Below are positions 1 through 5,863 of a stretch of 6,834 nt of DNA, piece after piece. The stretch spans positions 1 to 6,834 of the forward strand of contig CALYVE010000092.1 of assembly GCA_945492935.1 (NCBI GenBank). Reading direction: 5' to 3'. This DNA is from an uncultured Lachnospiraceae bacterium (GTDB lineage Bacteria; Bacillota; Clostridia; Lachnospirales; Lachnospiraceae). The notes beneath the pieces were generated by a model, which was not told the origin of the DNA, made no database searches, and saw nothing but the letters and a program-made list of their open reading frames with translations. Numbering within the stretch: position 1 is the stretch's first letter; every line of letters starts with the position of its first letter. A program made the position numbers and the translations under genes.

Positions 1-42
1 TTTTATGTTTATATGCATTATATTATATATTTCGTGAAAGTA

Positions 43-2739
43 TTAACCAAGCTGCTTTGTTGCTTCTTCTACAGCAAGCTTTAAAGCATCCGGGATACCT
101 GCAGCATTCTTACCGCCGGCCTGAGCCATATTCGGACGACCGCCGCCGCCACCGCCTACGCTAGGTGCGATTGCCTTGATCAAATTACCTGCATGTGCTC
201 CGGCCTTAACTGCGTCGTCCGTAGCCATAGCTACAATACTTACCTTTCCGTCACAATCGGACAACAATACAACCATTCCGTTACCAAGCTTTGTTTTTAA
301 GCTGTCACCTAAATCACGAAGTCCGTTCATGTCAACACCGGTAACACTTGTTGCAAGTACCTTTACACCGTTAACATCAACGACATTATCCAATACATCT
401 CCAAGTGCATCCTTTGCTGCCTTTGCTTTCATGGACTCGAGCTGCGAATTTGTATCCTTAAGTTCAGCCATCAAATGATGAATCTTATTAACAAGTTCGT
501 TTGGTGATGCCTTAAGAAGCTTCGCTGCTTCCTTTAATGTATTCTCTAACTCAGCATAATACTTTATGACTGCAGCGCCTGTTAAAGCCTCGATACGTCT
601 TACACCGGCTGCAACACCTGATTCAGAGAGAATCTTAATTGATTGGATGGATGCAGTATTATCTACATGAGTACCACCGCAAAGTTCAACCGAAAATGCA
701 TCCTTGAATGAATCCTCGATGGAATCACTCTCTGACTTACCCATACTTACTACACGTACTTTTTCACCGTATTTCTCGCCAAAAAGTGCCATTGCACCTG
801 TTTTTTTTGCATCGGAAATAGCCATCTCATCTGTAATAACAGGAAGTCCCTTTGCAATTTCCTGATTAACGATTTTTTCAACTTCGTCAAGCTGTTCCTT
901 TGTCATAGCCTCAAAGTGAGAAAAATCAAATCTTAAACGGTCCGCAGAAACATAAGACCCCTTCTGTTCTACATGATTACCAACAACCATCTTTAATGCC
1001 TTCTGTAAAAGATGCGTAGCTGAATGATTTTTACAGGTAGCTGCGTGAGATTCTTCATCGACAGATACGAATACTTCATCTCCGACTTTAAGCATACCAT
1101 TGGAAACATATCCTACATGTCCGATTTTCTTGCCCGGCAAATGAATGGTTTCTGTTACAATAAATTCACCATCCGCACAAGTGATTACACCCTTGTCGCC
1201 TACCTGGCCACCCATCGTACCATATAAAGAAGTCACATCTGTAATAATCGTACCCTTCTGACCACTTGTCAGTGCATCAACAACTGCAGCATCTTCACTT
1301 GTAGCATCTGTCGTCATAGCTGTAATCTTTGCACCACATTTGCTTTCAGTATATCCTACAAAAGTAGTCTCAAGGTCAAGCGGAAGATTATCATAAACAT
1401 TGCGATCACGACCGGCCATCTTTTCAGCACCTTTATATGTACCGCTTGACAAGTCTTTTGCAGCCTTCTTTGCTGCCTCAAAGCCTTCTACATCATAAGA
1501 AAGATTTTTCTCTGCCAGAATTTCCTCGGTAAGATCAATCGGAAAACCAAATGTATCATACAATTTGAAAGCATTTTCTCCGGATAATACGGTTGTATTA
1601 TTCTCTTTCATCTCTTCTTCCATCTTCGCTAAAATCGCAAGTCCCTGATCAATCGTCTTATTAAATTGTTCTTCTTCCTTGGCAATATTCTTTAAGATGA
1701 AATCTTTTTTCTCTTCTAATTCAGGATAACCATCTTTAGAGCCCTCAATTACAGTCGTTGCAAGTTCTGTAAGAAATGCGCCCTTTATACCGAGTAATCT
1801 TCCATGTCGGCACGCACGGCGAAGAAGTCTTCTAAGAACGTAACCTCTACCACTGTTCTCCGGCATAATACCGTCACTTACCATAAAAGTTACACTACGA
1901 ATATGGTCGGTTACTACACGAAGCGATACATCTGTCTGATAATCCTCACCATAATGCTTATTTGAAAGACTGCATACATGGTCACGTAAAGACTTCATTG
2001 TATCTACATCAAACATAGAATCTACATCCTGACAAACACATGCAAGACGTTCCAATCCCATACCTGTATCAATATTCTTCTTTTCTAATTCTGTATAGTT
2101 GCCCTTACCATCATTGTAGAACTGTGAAAATACGTCATTCCAGATTTCCATATAACGATCGCAGTCACAGCCGACCTTACAATCCGGTTTGCCACAACCA
2201 TATTTTTCTCCACGGTCGTAATATACCTCTGAACAAGGTCCGCATGCGCCCTCTCCGTGCTCCCAGAAATTGTCTTCTCGACCGAATCTTGTAATTCTTT
2301 CTGCAGGAATTCCGATTTTCTTATTCCAAATTTCGAACGCTTCATCGTCTTCCTCAAAAACAGAAGGATATAAACGATCTTTATCGATGCCAACTCTCTC
2401 AGTCAGAAAATCCCATGTAAAAGTGATTGCTTCTTCTTTGAAATAGTCACCAAACGAGAAATTACCGAGCATTTCAAAGAATGTACCATGTCTTGCTGTT
2501 TTTCCAACATTCTCAATATCACCTGTACGGATACATTTTTGACAGGTTGTTATACGGCTTCTTGGCGGAATTTCTGCTCCCGTAAAATATGGCTTAAGCG
2601 GAGCCATACCTGAGTTGATAAGTAATAAACTCTTATCATTCTTTGGTACTAATGAAAAGCTGTTTAATCTTAAATGTCCATGCTCTTCAAAATAGTCTAA
2701 AAACATTTTTCTAAGTTCGTTAACACCGTACTTTTTCAC
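43..2739 (-). CDS. alaS: Alanyl-tRNA synthetase (AlaRS), GTG start
   Basis: Class II synthetase that charges tRNA-Ala with alanine in the cytoplasm and hydrolyses mischarged Ser/Gly-tRNA-Ala. The product is 898 aa, complete and close to the usual 870-900. In order it shows: a catalytic core with motif 2 (RHGTFFEMLGNFSFGDYFK, about 83-101) and motif 3 (GMGLERL, 226-232); a tRNA-recognition region with ENSGRGYVLRRLLRRA (294-309) and LYDTFGFPIDLT; an editing domain with zinc ligands H572-x3-H576 and C687-GGT-H691; a helical stretch near 734-785; and a C-Ala domain ending in a glycine-rich segment (860-876). A cysteine-rich stretch (C166, C169, C182, C187, C191, C193) sits in the core. The frame is open to an ATG at 2814, but the start is taken as the GTG at 2739: an AAAGGAGG lies 9 bases before it and the protein then begins KKYGVNELRKMFLDYF, as family members do. 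The 25 extra residues overlap the upstream microprotein. Identity is very secure; the start is likely. Confidence 0.97.
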   Translation of the reverse strand: MKKYGVNELRKMFLDYFEEHGHLRLNSFSLVPKNDKSLLLINSGMAPLKPYFTGAEIPPRSRITTCQKCIRTGDIENVGKTARHGTFFEMLGNFSFGDYFKEEAITFTWDFLTERVGIDKDRLYPSVFEEDDEAFEIWNKKIGIPAERITRFGREDNFWEHGEGACGPCSEVYYDRGEKYGCGKPDCKVGCDCDRYMEIWNDVFSQFYNDGKGNYTELEKKNIDTGMGLERLACVCQDVDSMFDVDTMKSLRDHVCSLSNKHYGEDYQTDVSLRVVTDHIRSVTFMVSDGIMPENSGRGYVLRRLLRRACRHGRLLGIKGAFLTELATTVIEGSKDGYPELEEKKDFILKNIAKEEEQFNKTIDQGLAILAKMEEEMKENNTTVLSGENAFKLYDTFGFPIDLTEEILAEKNLSYDVEGFEAAKKAAKDLSSGTYKGAEKMAGRDRNVYDNLPLDLETTFVGYTESKCGAKITAMTTDATSEDAAVVDALTSGQKGTIITDVTSLYGTMGGQVGDKGVITCADGEFIVTETIHLPGKKIGHVGYVSNGMLKVGDEVFVSVDEESHAATCKNHSATHLLQKALKMVVGNHVEQKGSYVSADRLRFDFSHFEAMTKEQLDEVEKIVNQEIAKGLPVITDEMAISDAKKTGAMALFGEKYGEKVRVVSMGKSESDSIEDSFKDAFSVELCGGTHVDNTASIQSIKILSESGVAAGVRRIEALTGAAVIKYYAELENTLKEAAKLLKASPNELVNKIHHLMAELKDTNSQLESMKAKAAKDALGDVLDNVVDVNGVKVLATSVTGVDMNGLRDLGDSLKTKLGNGMVVLLSDCDGKVSIVAMATDDAVKAGAHAGNLIKAIAPSVGGGGGGRPNMAQAGGKNAAGIPDALKLAVEEATKQLG

Positions 2740-2740
2740 T

Positions 2741-2869
2741 TTATATGTCCTCCTTTGCATCCTTGTTTTTACGGATTTTCTTTCCGGCGAGAATTCCAAG
2801 GAATGCGCATGCAAGTAATGCTATAAATTTAATAACATACTGAACAAATTCATTTACTAATAAATTCAT
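2741..2869 (-). CDS. 42-residue single-pass membrane microprotein, function unknown
   Basis: Small gene between hisI and alaS, too short for common length cut-offs. The product begins MNLLVNEFVQYVIKF and ends with the basic tail KKIRKNKDAKEDI. Residues about 9-29 are a continuous hydrophobic stretch (V, I, F, A, L, C, G), enough for one transmembrane helix. Lysines and arginines from residue 30 onward suggest the C-terminus lies in the cytoplasm. There is no cleavable signal or lipobox. Coding is supported by an AGGAGGG site 8 bases before the ATG, a hydrophobic-then-basic composition unlikely by chance, and a TAA only one base before the alaS GTG, which suggests translational coupling. It starts 24 bases after hisI. 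I do not recognise a named family. It does not resemble HisE, which would be the expected partner of hisI here. A conserved small protein, or a leader that passes ribosomes on to alaS, are both possible. Confidence 0.78.
   Translation of the reverse strand: MNLLVNEFVQYVIKFIALLACAFLGILAGKKIRKNKDAKEDI
2749..2756 (-). promoter_or_regulatory. Ribosome binding site of alaS (decides the GTG start)
   Basis: Read on the minus strand this is AAAGGAGG, a near-perfect Shine-Dalgarno sequence. Nine bases separate it from the GTG at 2739. It lies inside the last codons of the upstream microprotein, whose TAA ends one base before the GTG. It supports GTG over the in-frame ATG at 2814, before which I see no comparable site. 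Confidence 0.88.
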
Positions 2870-2877
2870 ACTAATAT

Positions 2878-2884
2878 CCCTCCT
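2878..2884 (-). promoter_or_regulatory. Ribosome binding site of the 42-residue microprotein
   Basis: Minus-strand AGGAGGG, 8 bases before the ATG at 2869. It lies in the short gap after hisI. Such a strong, well-spaced site before a 43-codon frame is the main evidence that the frame is translated. Confidence 0.85.
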
Positions 2885-2893
2885 GCGACAAAT

Positions 2894-3244
2894 CTAGTTG
2901 TCAATTTCTCTAAAAAAACATGTCTTATTTCCGGTGTGACAGGCAGCACCGATTTGCTCAACCATTGCAAGTATTGTGTCATTATCACAATCAATATACA
3001 ATGCTTTAACTGTTTGAAAATGACCACTGGTCTCACCTTTTGTCCATAATTCATTACGACTTCTGCTATAATATGTCATTTTCTTTGTCTCAAGTGTCTT
3101 GTTATAAGCTTCTTCATTCATATAAGCAAGCATTAATACCTCTCCGGTTGTTGCATCCTGTGCAATGACCGGAATCATACCATCTGAATTAAGCTTTAAT
3201 TGCGAGAACGGTAATGATATTTTTTTTATATTCTGTTTTATCAT
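2894..3244 (-). CDS. hisI: Phosphoribosyl-AMP cyclohydrolase, monofunctional HisI
   Basis: Third step of histidine synthesis: hydrolytic opening of the adenine ring of phosphoribosyl-AMP to give ProFAR, in the cytoplasm. The product is 116 aa and carries the family signatures: MLAYMNEEAY (38-47), the YYSRSRNELWTKGETSGH segment (58-75), the metal-binding D85-C86-D87-N-D89, and ACHTGNKTCF (101-110) with cysteines 102 and 109, which with C86 form the expected zinc site. It stops right after FFREIDN, so there is no fused HisE (phosphoribosyl-ATP pyrophosphatase) domain, and none follows in the next gene. The length is normal for the single-domain form. Start: an ATG at 3250 touches the GGAG directly, leaving no spacer. 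The in-frame ATG at 3244 has a 6-base spacer and is preferred. The gene starts 9 bases after hisB. Confidence 0.95.
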   Translation of the reverse strand: MIKQNIKKISLPFSQLKLNSDGMIPVIAQDATTGEVLMLAYMNEEAYNKTLETKKMTYYSRSRNELWTKGETSGHFQTVKALYIDCDNDTILAMVEQIGAACHTGNKTCFFREIDN

Positions 3245-3250
3245 AATCAT

Positions 3251-3256
3251 CTCCTA
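3251..3256 (-). promoter_or_regulatory. Ribosome binding site of hisI, overlapping the hisB stop
   Basis: Minus-strand TAGGAG, in which the TAG is also the hisB stop codon. It directly abuts the ATG at 3250 but stands 6 bases from the ATG at 3244, so it favours the second ATG. The overlap suggests ribosomes finishing hisB can re-initiate on hisI. Confidence 0.75.
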
Positions 3257-3847
3257 CAAGCTTCCCTTCGTTGACATGATTTTTCCGGACAAGCGGTCAT
3301 CGAGCGTTGTTGCTTCATCTAATGCTCTTGCAAAAGCTTTGAATGCAGCCTCTATAATGTGGTGGTTATTTAAACCGTACATTTGTTTTATATGCAAATT
3401 CATACCGGCACTATATGAAACAGCATAGAAAAATTCTTTTACCATTTCCGTATCCATATAGCCAACACGATCGGTTGTCAATTCAAGATCGTATACTAAA
3501 TACGGTCTGCCGGATAAATCAACAGCACTTAAAACTAACGTCTCGTCCATAGGAAGCATAAACGAGCCAAACCGTTTAATTCCGGCTTTTGTTCCTAATG
3601 CTTTTAATATGGCCTGTCCGAGAACAATACCTGTATCCTCAATCGTATGGTGACAATCAACAAACAAATCGCCTTTAACCTTAAGTGTAAGATCAAAGAA
3701 ACCATGTTTCGCAAAGCTGTTTAACATATGATCAAAAAAGCCAATTCCCGTATCAATGTTTGTTATGCCGCTACCATCCAAATTAAGTTCCATTTCGATT
3801 TCTGTTTCTGCGGTTTTTCTGTTTACAACTGCAATTCTACCAGCCAT
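3254..3847 (-). CDS. hisB: Imidazoleglycerol-phosphate dehydratase
   Basis: Dehydrates imidazole glycerol phosphate to imidazole acetol phosphate in histidine synthesis; manganese-dependent and oligomeric in known members. The 197 aa product matches the monofunctional bacterial enzyme (about 195 aa), with no fused histidinol-phosphatase domain. Visible signatures are GIGFFDHMLNSFAKHG (34-49), CHHTIEDTGIVLG (65-77) with the metal-binding pair H66-H67 and E70, LPMDETL (98-104), DLSGRPYLVYD (110-120), NHHIIEAAFKAFARAL (161-176) with H162, H163 and E166, and the conserved C-terminal STKGSL. Start: the frame also offers a GTG at 3856, but that codon overlaps the AGGAG, whereas the ATG at 3847 sits 8 bases after it and gives the usual MAGRIAVVNRKTAETEI start. 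It follows hisD after 58 bases that hold a likely promoter. Confidence 0.97.
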   Translation of the reverse strand: MAGRIAVVNRKTAETEIEMELNLDGSGITNIDTGIGFFDHMLNSFAKHGFFDLTLKVKGDLFVDCHHTIEDTGIVLGQAILKALGTKAGIKRFGSFMLPMDETLVLSAVDLSGRPYLVYDLELTTDRVGYMDTEMVKEFFYAVSYSAGMNLHIKQMYGLNNHHIIEAAFKAFARALDEATTLDDRLSGKIMSTKGSL

Positions 3848-3855
3848 AAGCCTCA

Positions 3856-3860
3856 CTCCT
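3856..3860 (-). promoter_or_regulatory. Ribosome binding site of hisB (decides the ATG at 3847)
   Basis: Minus-strand AGGAG within AAAGGAG, 8 bases before the ATG at 3847. The upstream GTG begins on the last G of this site and so cannot be the start served by it. Confidence 0.82.
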
Positions 3861-3875
3861 TTAAAACATCAAAAT

Positions 3876-3904
3876 ATTATATCATTATCGACATCAAGAT
3901 TCAA
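3876..3904 (-). promoter_or_regulatory. Candidate internal sigma-A promoter upstream of hisB
   Basis: In the only sizeable intergenic gap, the minus strand reads TTGAAT (3904-3899), a 17-base spacer, then TATAAT (3881-3876). The -10 is a perfect match, preceded by TG plus one base (extended -10). The -35 matches 4 of 6. The expected start of transcription is near 3869, giving a leader of about 22 bases that contains the hisB ribosome binding site. It could give extra transcription of hisB, hisI, the microprotein and alaS independent of hisZGD. AT-rich gaps produce chance matches, but the spacing and the extended -10 make this better than average. Confidence 0.6.
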
Positions 3905-3905
3905 C

Positions 3906-5195
3906 CTATTCAAATCGAACCTTAATGGAGTTTGCATGTGCTGTCAGGTGTTCCGCTTCAGCGAACTTCTCAATATCCTTGTGTAATGGTTCAAGTGCTT
4001 CCTTTGAATAATAAATGATACTTGATTTTTTGATAAAGTCATCAACGGATAATGGTGAGAAAAACTTTGCAGTACCGTTCGTAGGCAATACATGATTCGG
4101 ACCTGCAAAATAATCACCAAGTGGCTCTGACGAATAACTTCCAAGAAAAATCGCACCGGCATTTGAAATTTTAGTCATAGTATCAAATGGATTGGCAGTT
4201 ACAATCTCCAAATGCTCGCTTGCAATATCATTCACGACATCAATCGCTTCCTGCATATTGGATGCCAATAAAATATAACCATAATTGTCAATTGACTTAC
4301 GCATAATCTCTGTTCTTGATAACACAGGAATAAATGCCTCAACCTCATCTGAAACTTTTTTTGCAAGTTCCGGTGAAGTTGTGACTAAAATTGCAGATGC
4401 CATCTCATCATGTTCCGCCTGAGATAAAAGATCAGCCGCTACAAATCTTGGATTTGCTGTCTCATCAGCAAGCACCAAAATCTCACTTGGGCCTGCAACC
4501 GAATCAATACTGACATGTCCAAAAACATTACGTTTTGCAAGCGCAACAAATATGTTGCCCGGACCTACAATCTTATCAACCTTTGGAATCGTCTGCGTAC
4601 CATATGCAAGTGCGGCGATAGCCTGCGCTCCGCCGGCTTTATATACAACGTCAACACCGGCCTCATTTGCTGCAACAAGTGTTGTAGGATATACTTTTCC
4701 TTCACTGTCACATGGTGTTGTCATTACAATCTGCTTTACACCGGCAACCTTGGCAGGAATAACATTCATGAGTACAGAAGAAGGATATGCAGCTTTTCCG
4801 CCGGGAACATAAACACCAACCTTTTCAATTGGTGTGATTTTCTGCCCAAGCATTGATCCGTTTTCTTTTGAATCAAACCAACTATATTGCTTTTGTTTTT
4901 CATGATAATCACGAATGTTAACAATTGCTTTACGAATAATATCCAACAATTCACTGTCTACTTCTTTGTATGCTTCCTCAATTTCTTCCTTTGTAACACG
5001 CATGGAAGTTTTGTCAAGCTTCGCCTTATCAAATTTCTCTGTGTACTTTAATAAAGCATTGTCACCGTTTATATGAATATCCTCAACGATTTCTTTGACA
5101 GTTGCCTCATAGCTGCCATAATTGTCCGGACTACGCTTTAATAAATTACTTAATATATCCTTTTTTGTGTCTTCATTCAATGTAATAATACGCAT
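3906..5195 (-). CDS. hisD: Histidinol dehydrogenase
   Basis: NAD- and zinc-dependent enzyme that oxidises L-histidinol via histidinal to L-histidine, the last two steps of the pathway, in the cytoplasm. The 429 aa product is of normal length (about 425-435). Seen in order: KVGVYVPGGKAAYPSSVLMN (125-144), the GGAQAIAALAYGT segment (188-200), KIVGPGNIFVALAKR (208-222), VAGPSEIL (233-240), zinc ligands Q259 and H262 in LLSQAEHDE, the catalytic pair E327-H328 in ASEHLEI, D361 in EPLGDYFAGPNHVLPT, and H420 in LTAHANS. All expected catalytic and zinc residues are present. The frame extends to an ATG at 5228 inside hisG, but the start at 5195 has a TAGGAG 7 bases ahead and gives the typical MRIITLNED start. 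It begins 10 bases after the hisG stop codon. Confidence 0.98.
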   Translation of the reverse strand: MRIITLNEDTKKDILSNLLKRSPDNYGSYEATVKEIVEDIHINGDNALLKYTEKFDKAKLDKTSMRVTKEEIEEAYKEVDSELLDIIRKAIVNIRDYHEKQKQYSWFDSKENGSMLGQKITPIEKVGVYVPGGKAAYPSSVLMNVIPAKVAGVKQIVMTTPCDSEGKVYPTTLVAANEAGVDVVYKAGGAQAIAALAYGTQTIPKVDKIVGPGNIFVALAKRNVFGHVSIDSVAGPSEILVLADETANPRFVAADLLSQAEHDEMASAILVTTSPELAKKVSDEVEAFIPVLSRTEIMRKSIDNYGYILLASNMQEAIDVVNDIASEHLEIVTANPFDTMTKISNAGAIFLGSYSSEPLGDYFAGPNHVLPTNGTAKFFSPLSVDDFIKKSSIIYYSKEALEPLHKDIEKFAEAEHLTAHANSIKVRFE

Positions 5196-5202
5196 ATTTT
5201 GT

Positions 5203-5208
5203 CTCCTA
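5203..5208 (-). promoter_or_regulatory. Ribosome binding site of hisD, overlapping the hisG stop
   Basis: Minus-strand TAGGAG, with the TAG serving as the hisG stop codon. It lies 7 bases before the hisD ATG at 5195. The same stop-plus-SD arrangement occurs at the hisB-hisI junction. It rules against the longer start at 5228. Confidence 0.82.
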
Positions 5209-5850
5209 TTCCTGATTAATAATCTCATTAAGCTGATTTAGAATTTTACGAATACGCTCGTGTTCCATTTTTAAGCTGACCTGATTAACAACAACTCTGG
5301 CAGAAAGCGGACATATTTCTTCTAACACTGTAAGACCATTTTCTCTTAAAGTGGAGCCCGTTTCTACAATATCAACAATTACTTCGGATAAGTCAACAAT
5401 TGGAGCGAGCTCGACAGAACCGTTCAGTTTGATAATTTCAACCGTCTGGTTTTTCTTTTCATTGAAGTAATTCTTTGCGATATTCGGATATTTGCTGGCC
5501 ACTCGAATAATCTCATTTTTGGAAAGTAATTCTCTTGCTGACTCCGGTCCGCATACACACATTGTACATTTTCCAAAGCCAAGATCCATAACCTCATATA
5601 AATTACGTCCCTCTTCCATGATTGTATCTTTTCCGACAACGCCAACATCCGCCGCTCCATATTCCACATAAGTCGGAACATCCGATGCCTTCGAAAGAAA
5701 GAATCGAATTTTGTGTTCTTCGTTTGTGAAAATCAGTTTTCTTGTATTTGGATCCTTTGCTTCTTCGCATGCAATACCCATTTGTTCGAATAAAGCAAGT
5801 GTTTTCTTTGCAAGTCTGCCCTTTGCCAGAGCAAATGTTAAATATCTCAT
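5206..5850 (-). CDS. hisG: ATP phosphoribosyltransferase catalytic subunit, short form (HisG-S)
   Basis: Catalyses the committed first step of histidine synthesis: condensation of ATP with PRPP to phosphoribosyl-ATP. The 214 aa product is the short form, lacking the roughly 80-residue C-terminal regulatory domain of the E. coli-type enzyme. In the family this form needs HisZ, which is encoded immediately upstream. Seen: ALAKGRLAKKTLALFEQMGI (7-26), the periplasmic-binding-protein-like fold signatures DVPTYVEYGAADVGVVGKD (57-75), RVASKYPNIAKNYF (116-129), and the PRPP-binding loop ETGSTLRENGL (163-173). The ATG at 5850 follows a GGAGG by 5 bases and gives the usual MRYLTFALAKGRL start. The gene begins 13 bases after hisZ, and its stop codon is part of the hisD ribosome binding site. 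Histidine feedback is expected to act through the HisZ complex (known for the family, not visible here). Confidence 0.97.
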   Translation of the reverse strand: MRYLTFALAKGRLAKKTLALFEQMGIACEEAKDPNTRKLIFTNEEHKIRFFLSKASDVPTYVEYGAADVGVVGKDTIMEEGRNLYEVMDLGFGKCTMCVCGPESARELLSKNEIIRVASKYPNIAKNYFNEKKNQTVEIIKLNGSVELAPIVDLSEVIVDIVETGSTLRENGLTVLEEICPLSARVVVNQVSLKMEHERIRKILNQLNEIINQE

Positions 5851-5863
5851 AATAGCCTCCGGT

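Noticed and set aside
1..42. Rho-independent terminator after alaS
   Set aside because: The tract is A/T-rich with weak ATGCAT/TATA symmetry but no GC-containing stem followed by a T-run on the minus strand.
176..478. Plus-strand 100-residue open frame opposite the 3' part of alaS
   Set aside because: Antisense to the conserved C-terminal region of AlaRS, low-complexity Ser/Thr/Ala-rich product, no ribosome binding site.
2085..2393. 102-residue minus-strand frame inside alaS
   Set aside because: Alternative frame wholly within the AlaRS catalytic domain with no family resemblance.
2740..2814. 25-residue N-terminal extension of AlaRS from the ATG at 2814
   Set aside because: It overlaps the microprotein in another frame, lacks a good ribosome binding site, and has no counterpart in the family start. 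The GTG at 2739 has a near-perfect site.
2866..3054. 62-residue minus-strand frame overlapping hisI
   Set aside because: Out of frame within hisI, no ribosome binding site, and it conflicts with both hisI and the microprotein.
4515..4856. Plus-strand open frames of about 86 and 113 residues opposite hisD
   Set aside because: They lie antisense within a fully conserved hisD, have no recognisable domain and no convincing ribosome binding site. They are by-products of hisD codon use.
5196..5228. Longer HisD start at 5228, inside the end of hisG
   Set aside because: The extra 11 residues are not typical of HisD, and the TAGGAG at 5203-5208 serves the ATG at 5195.
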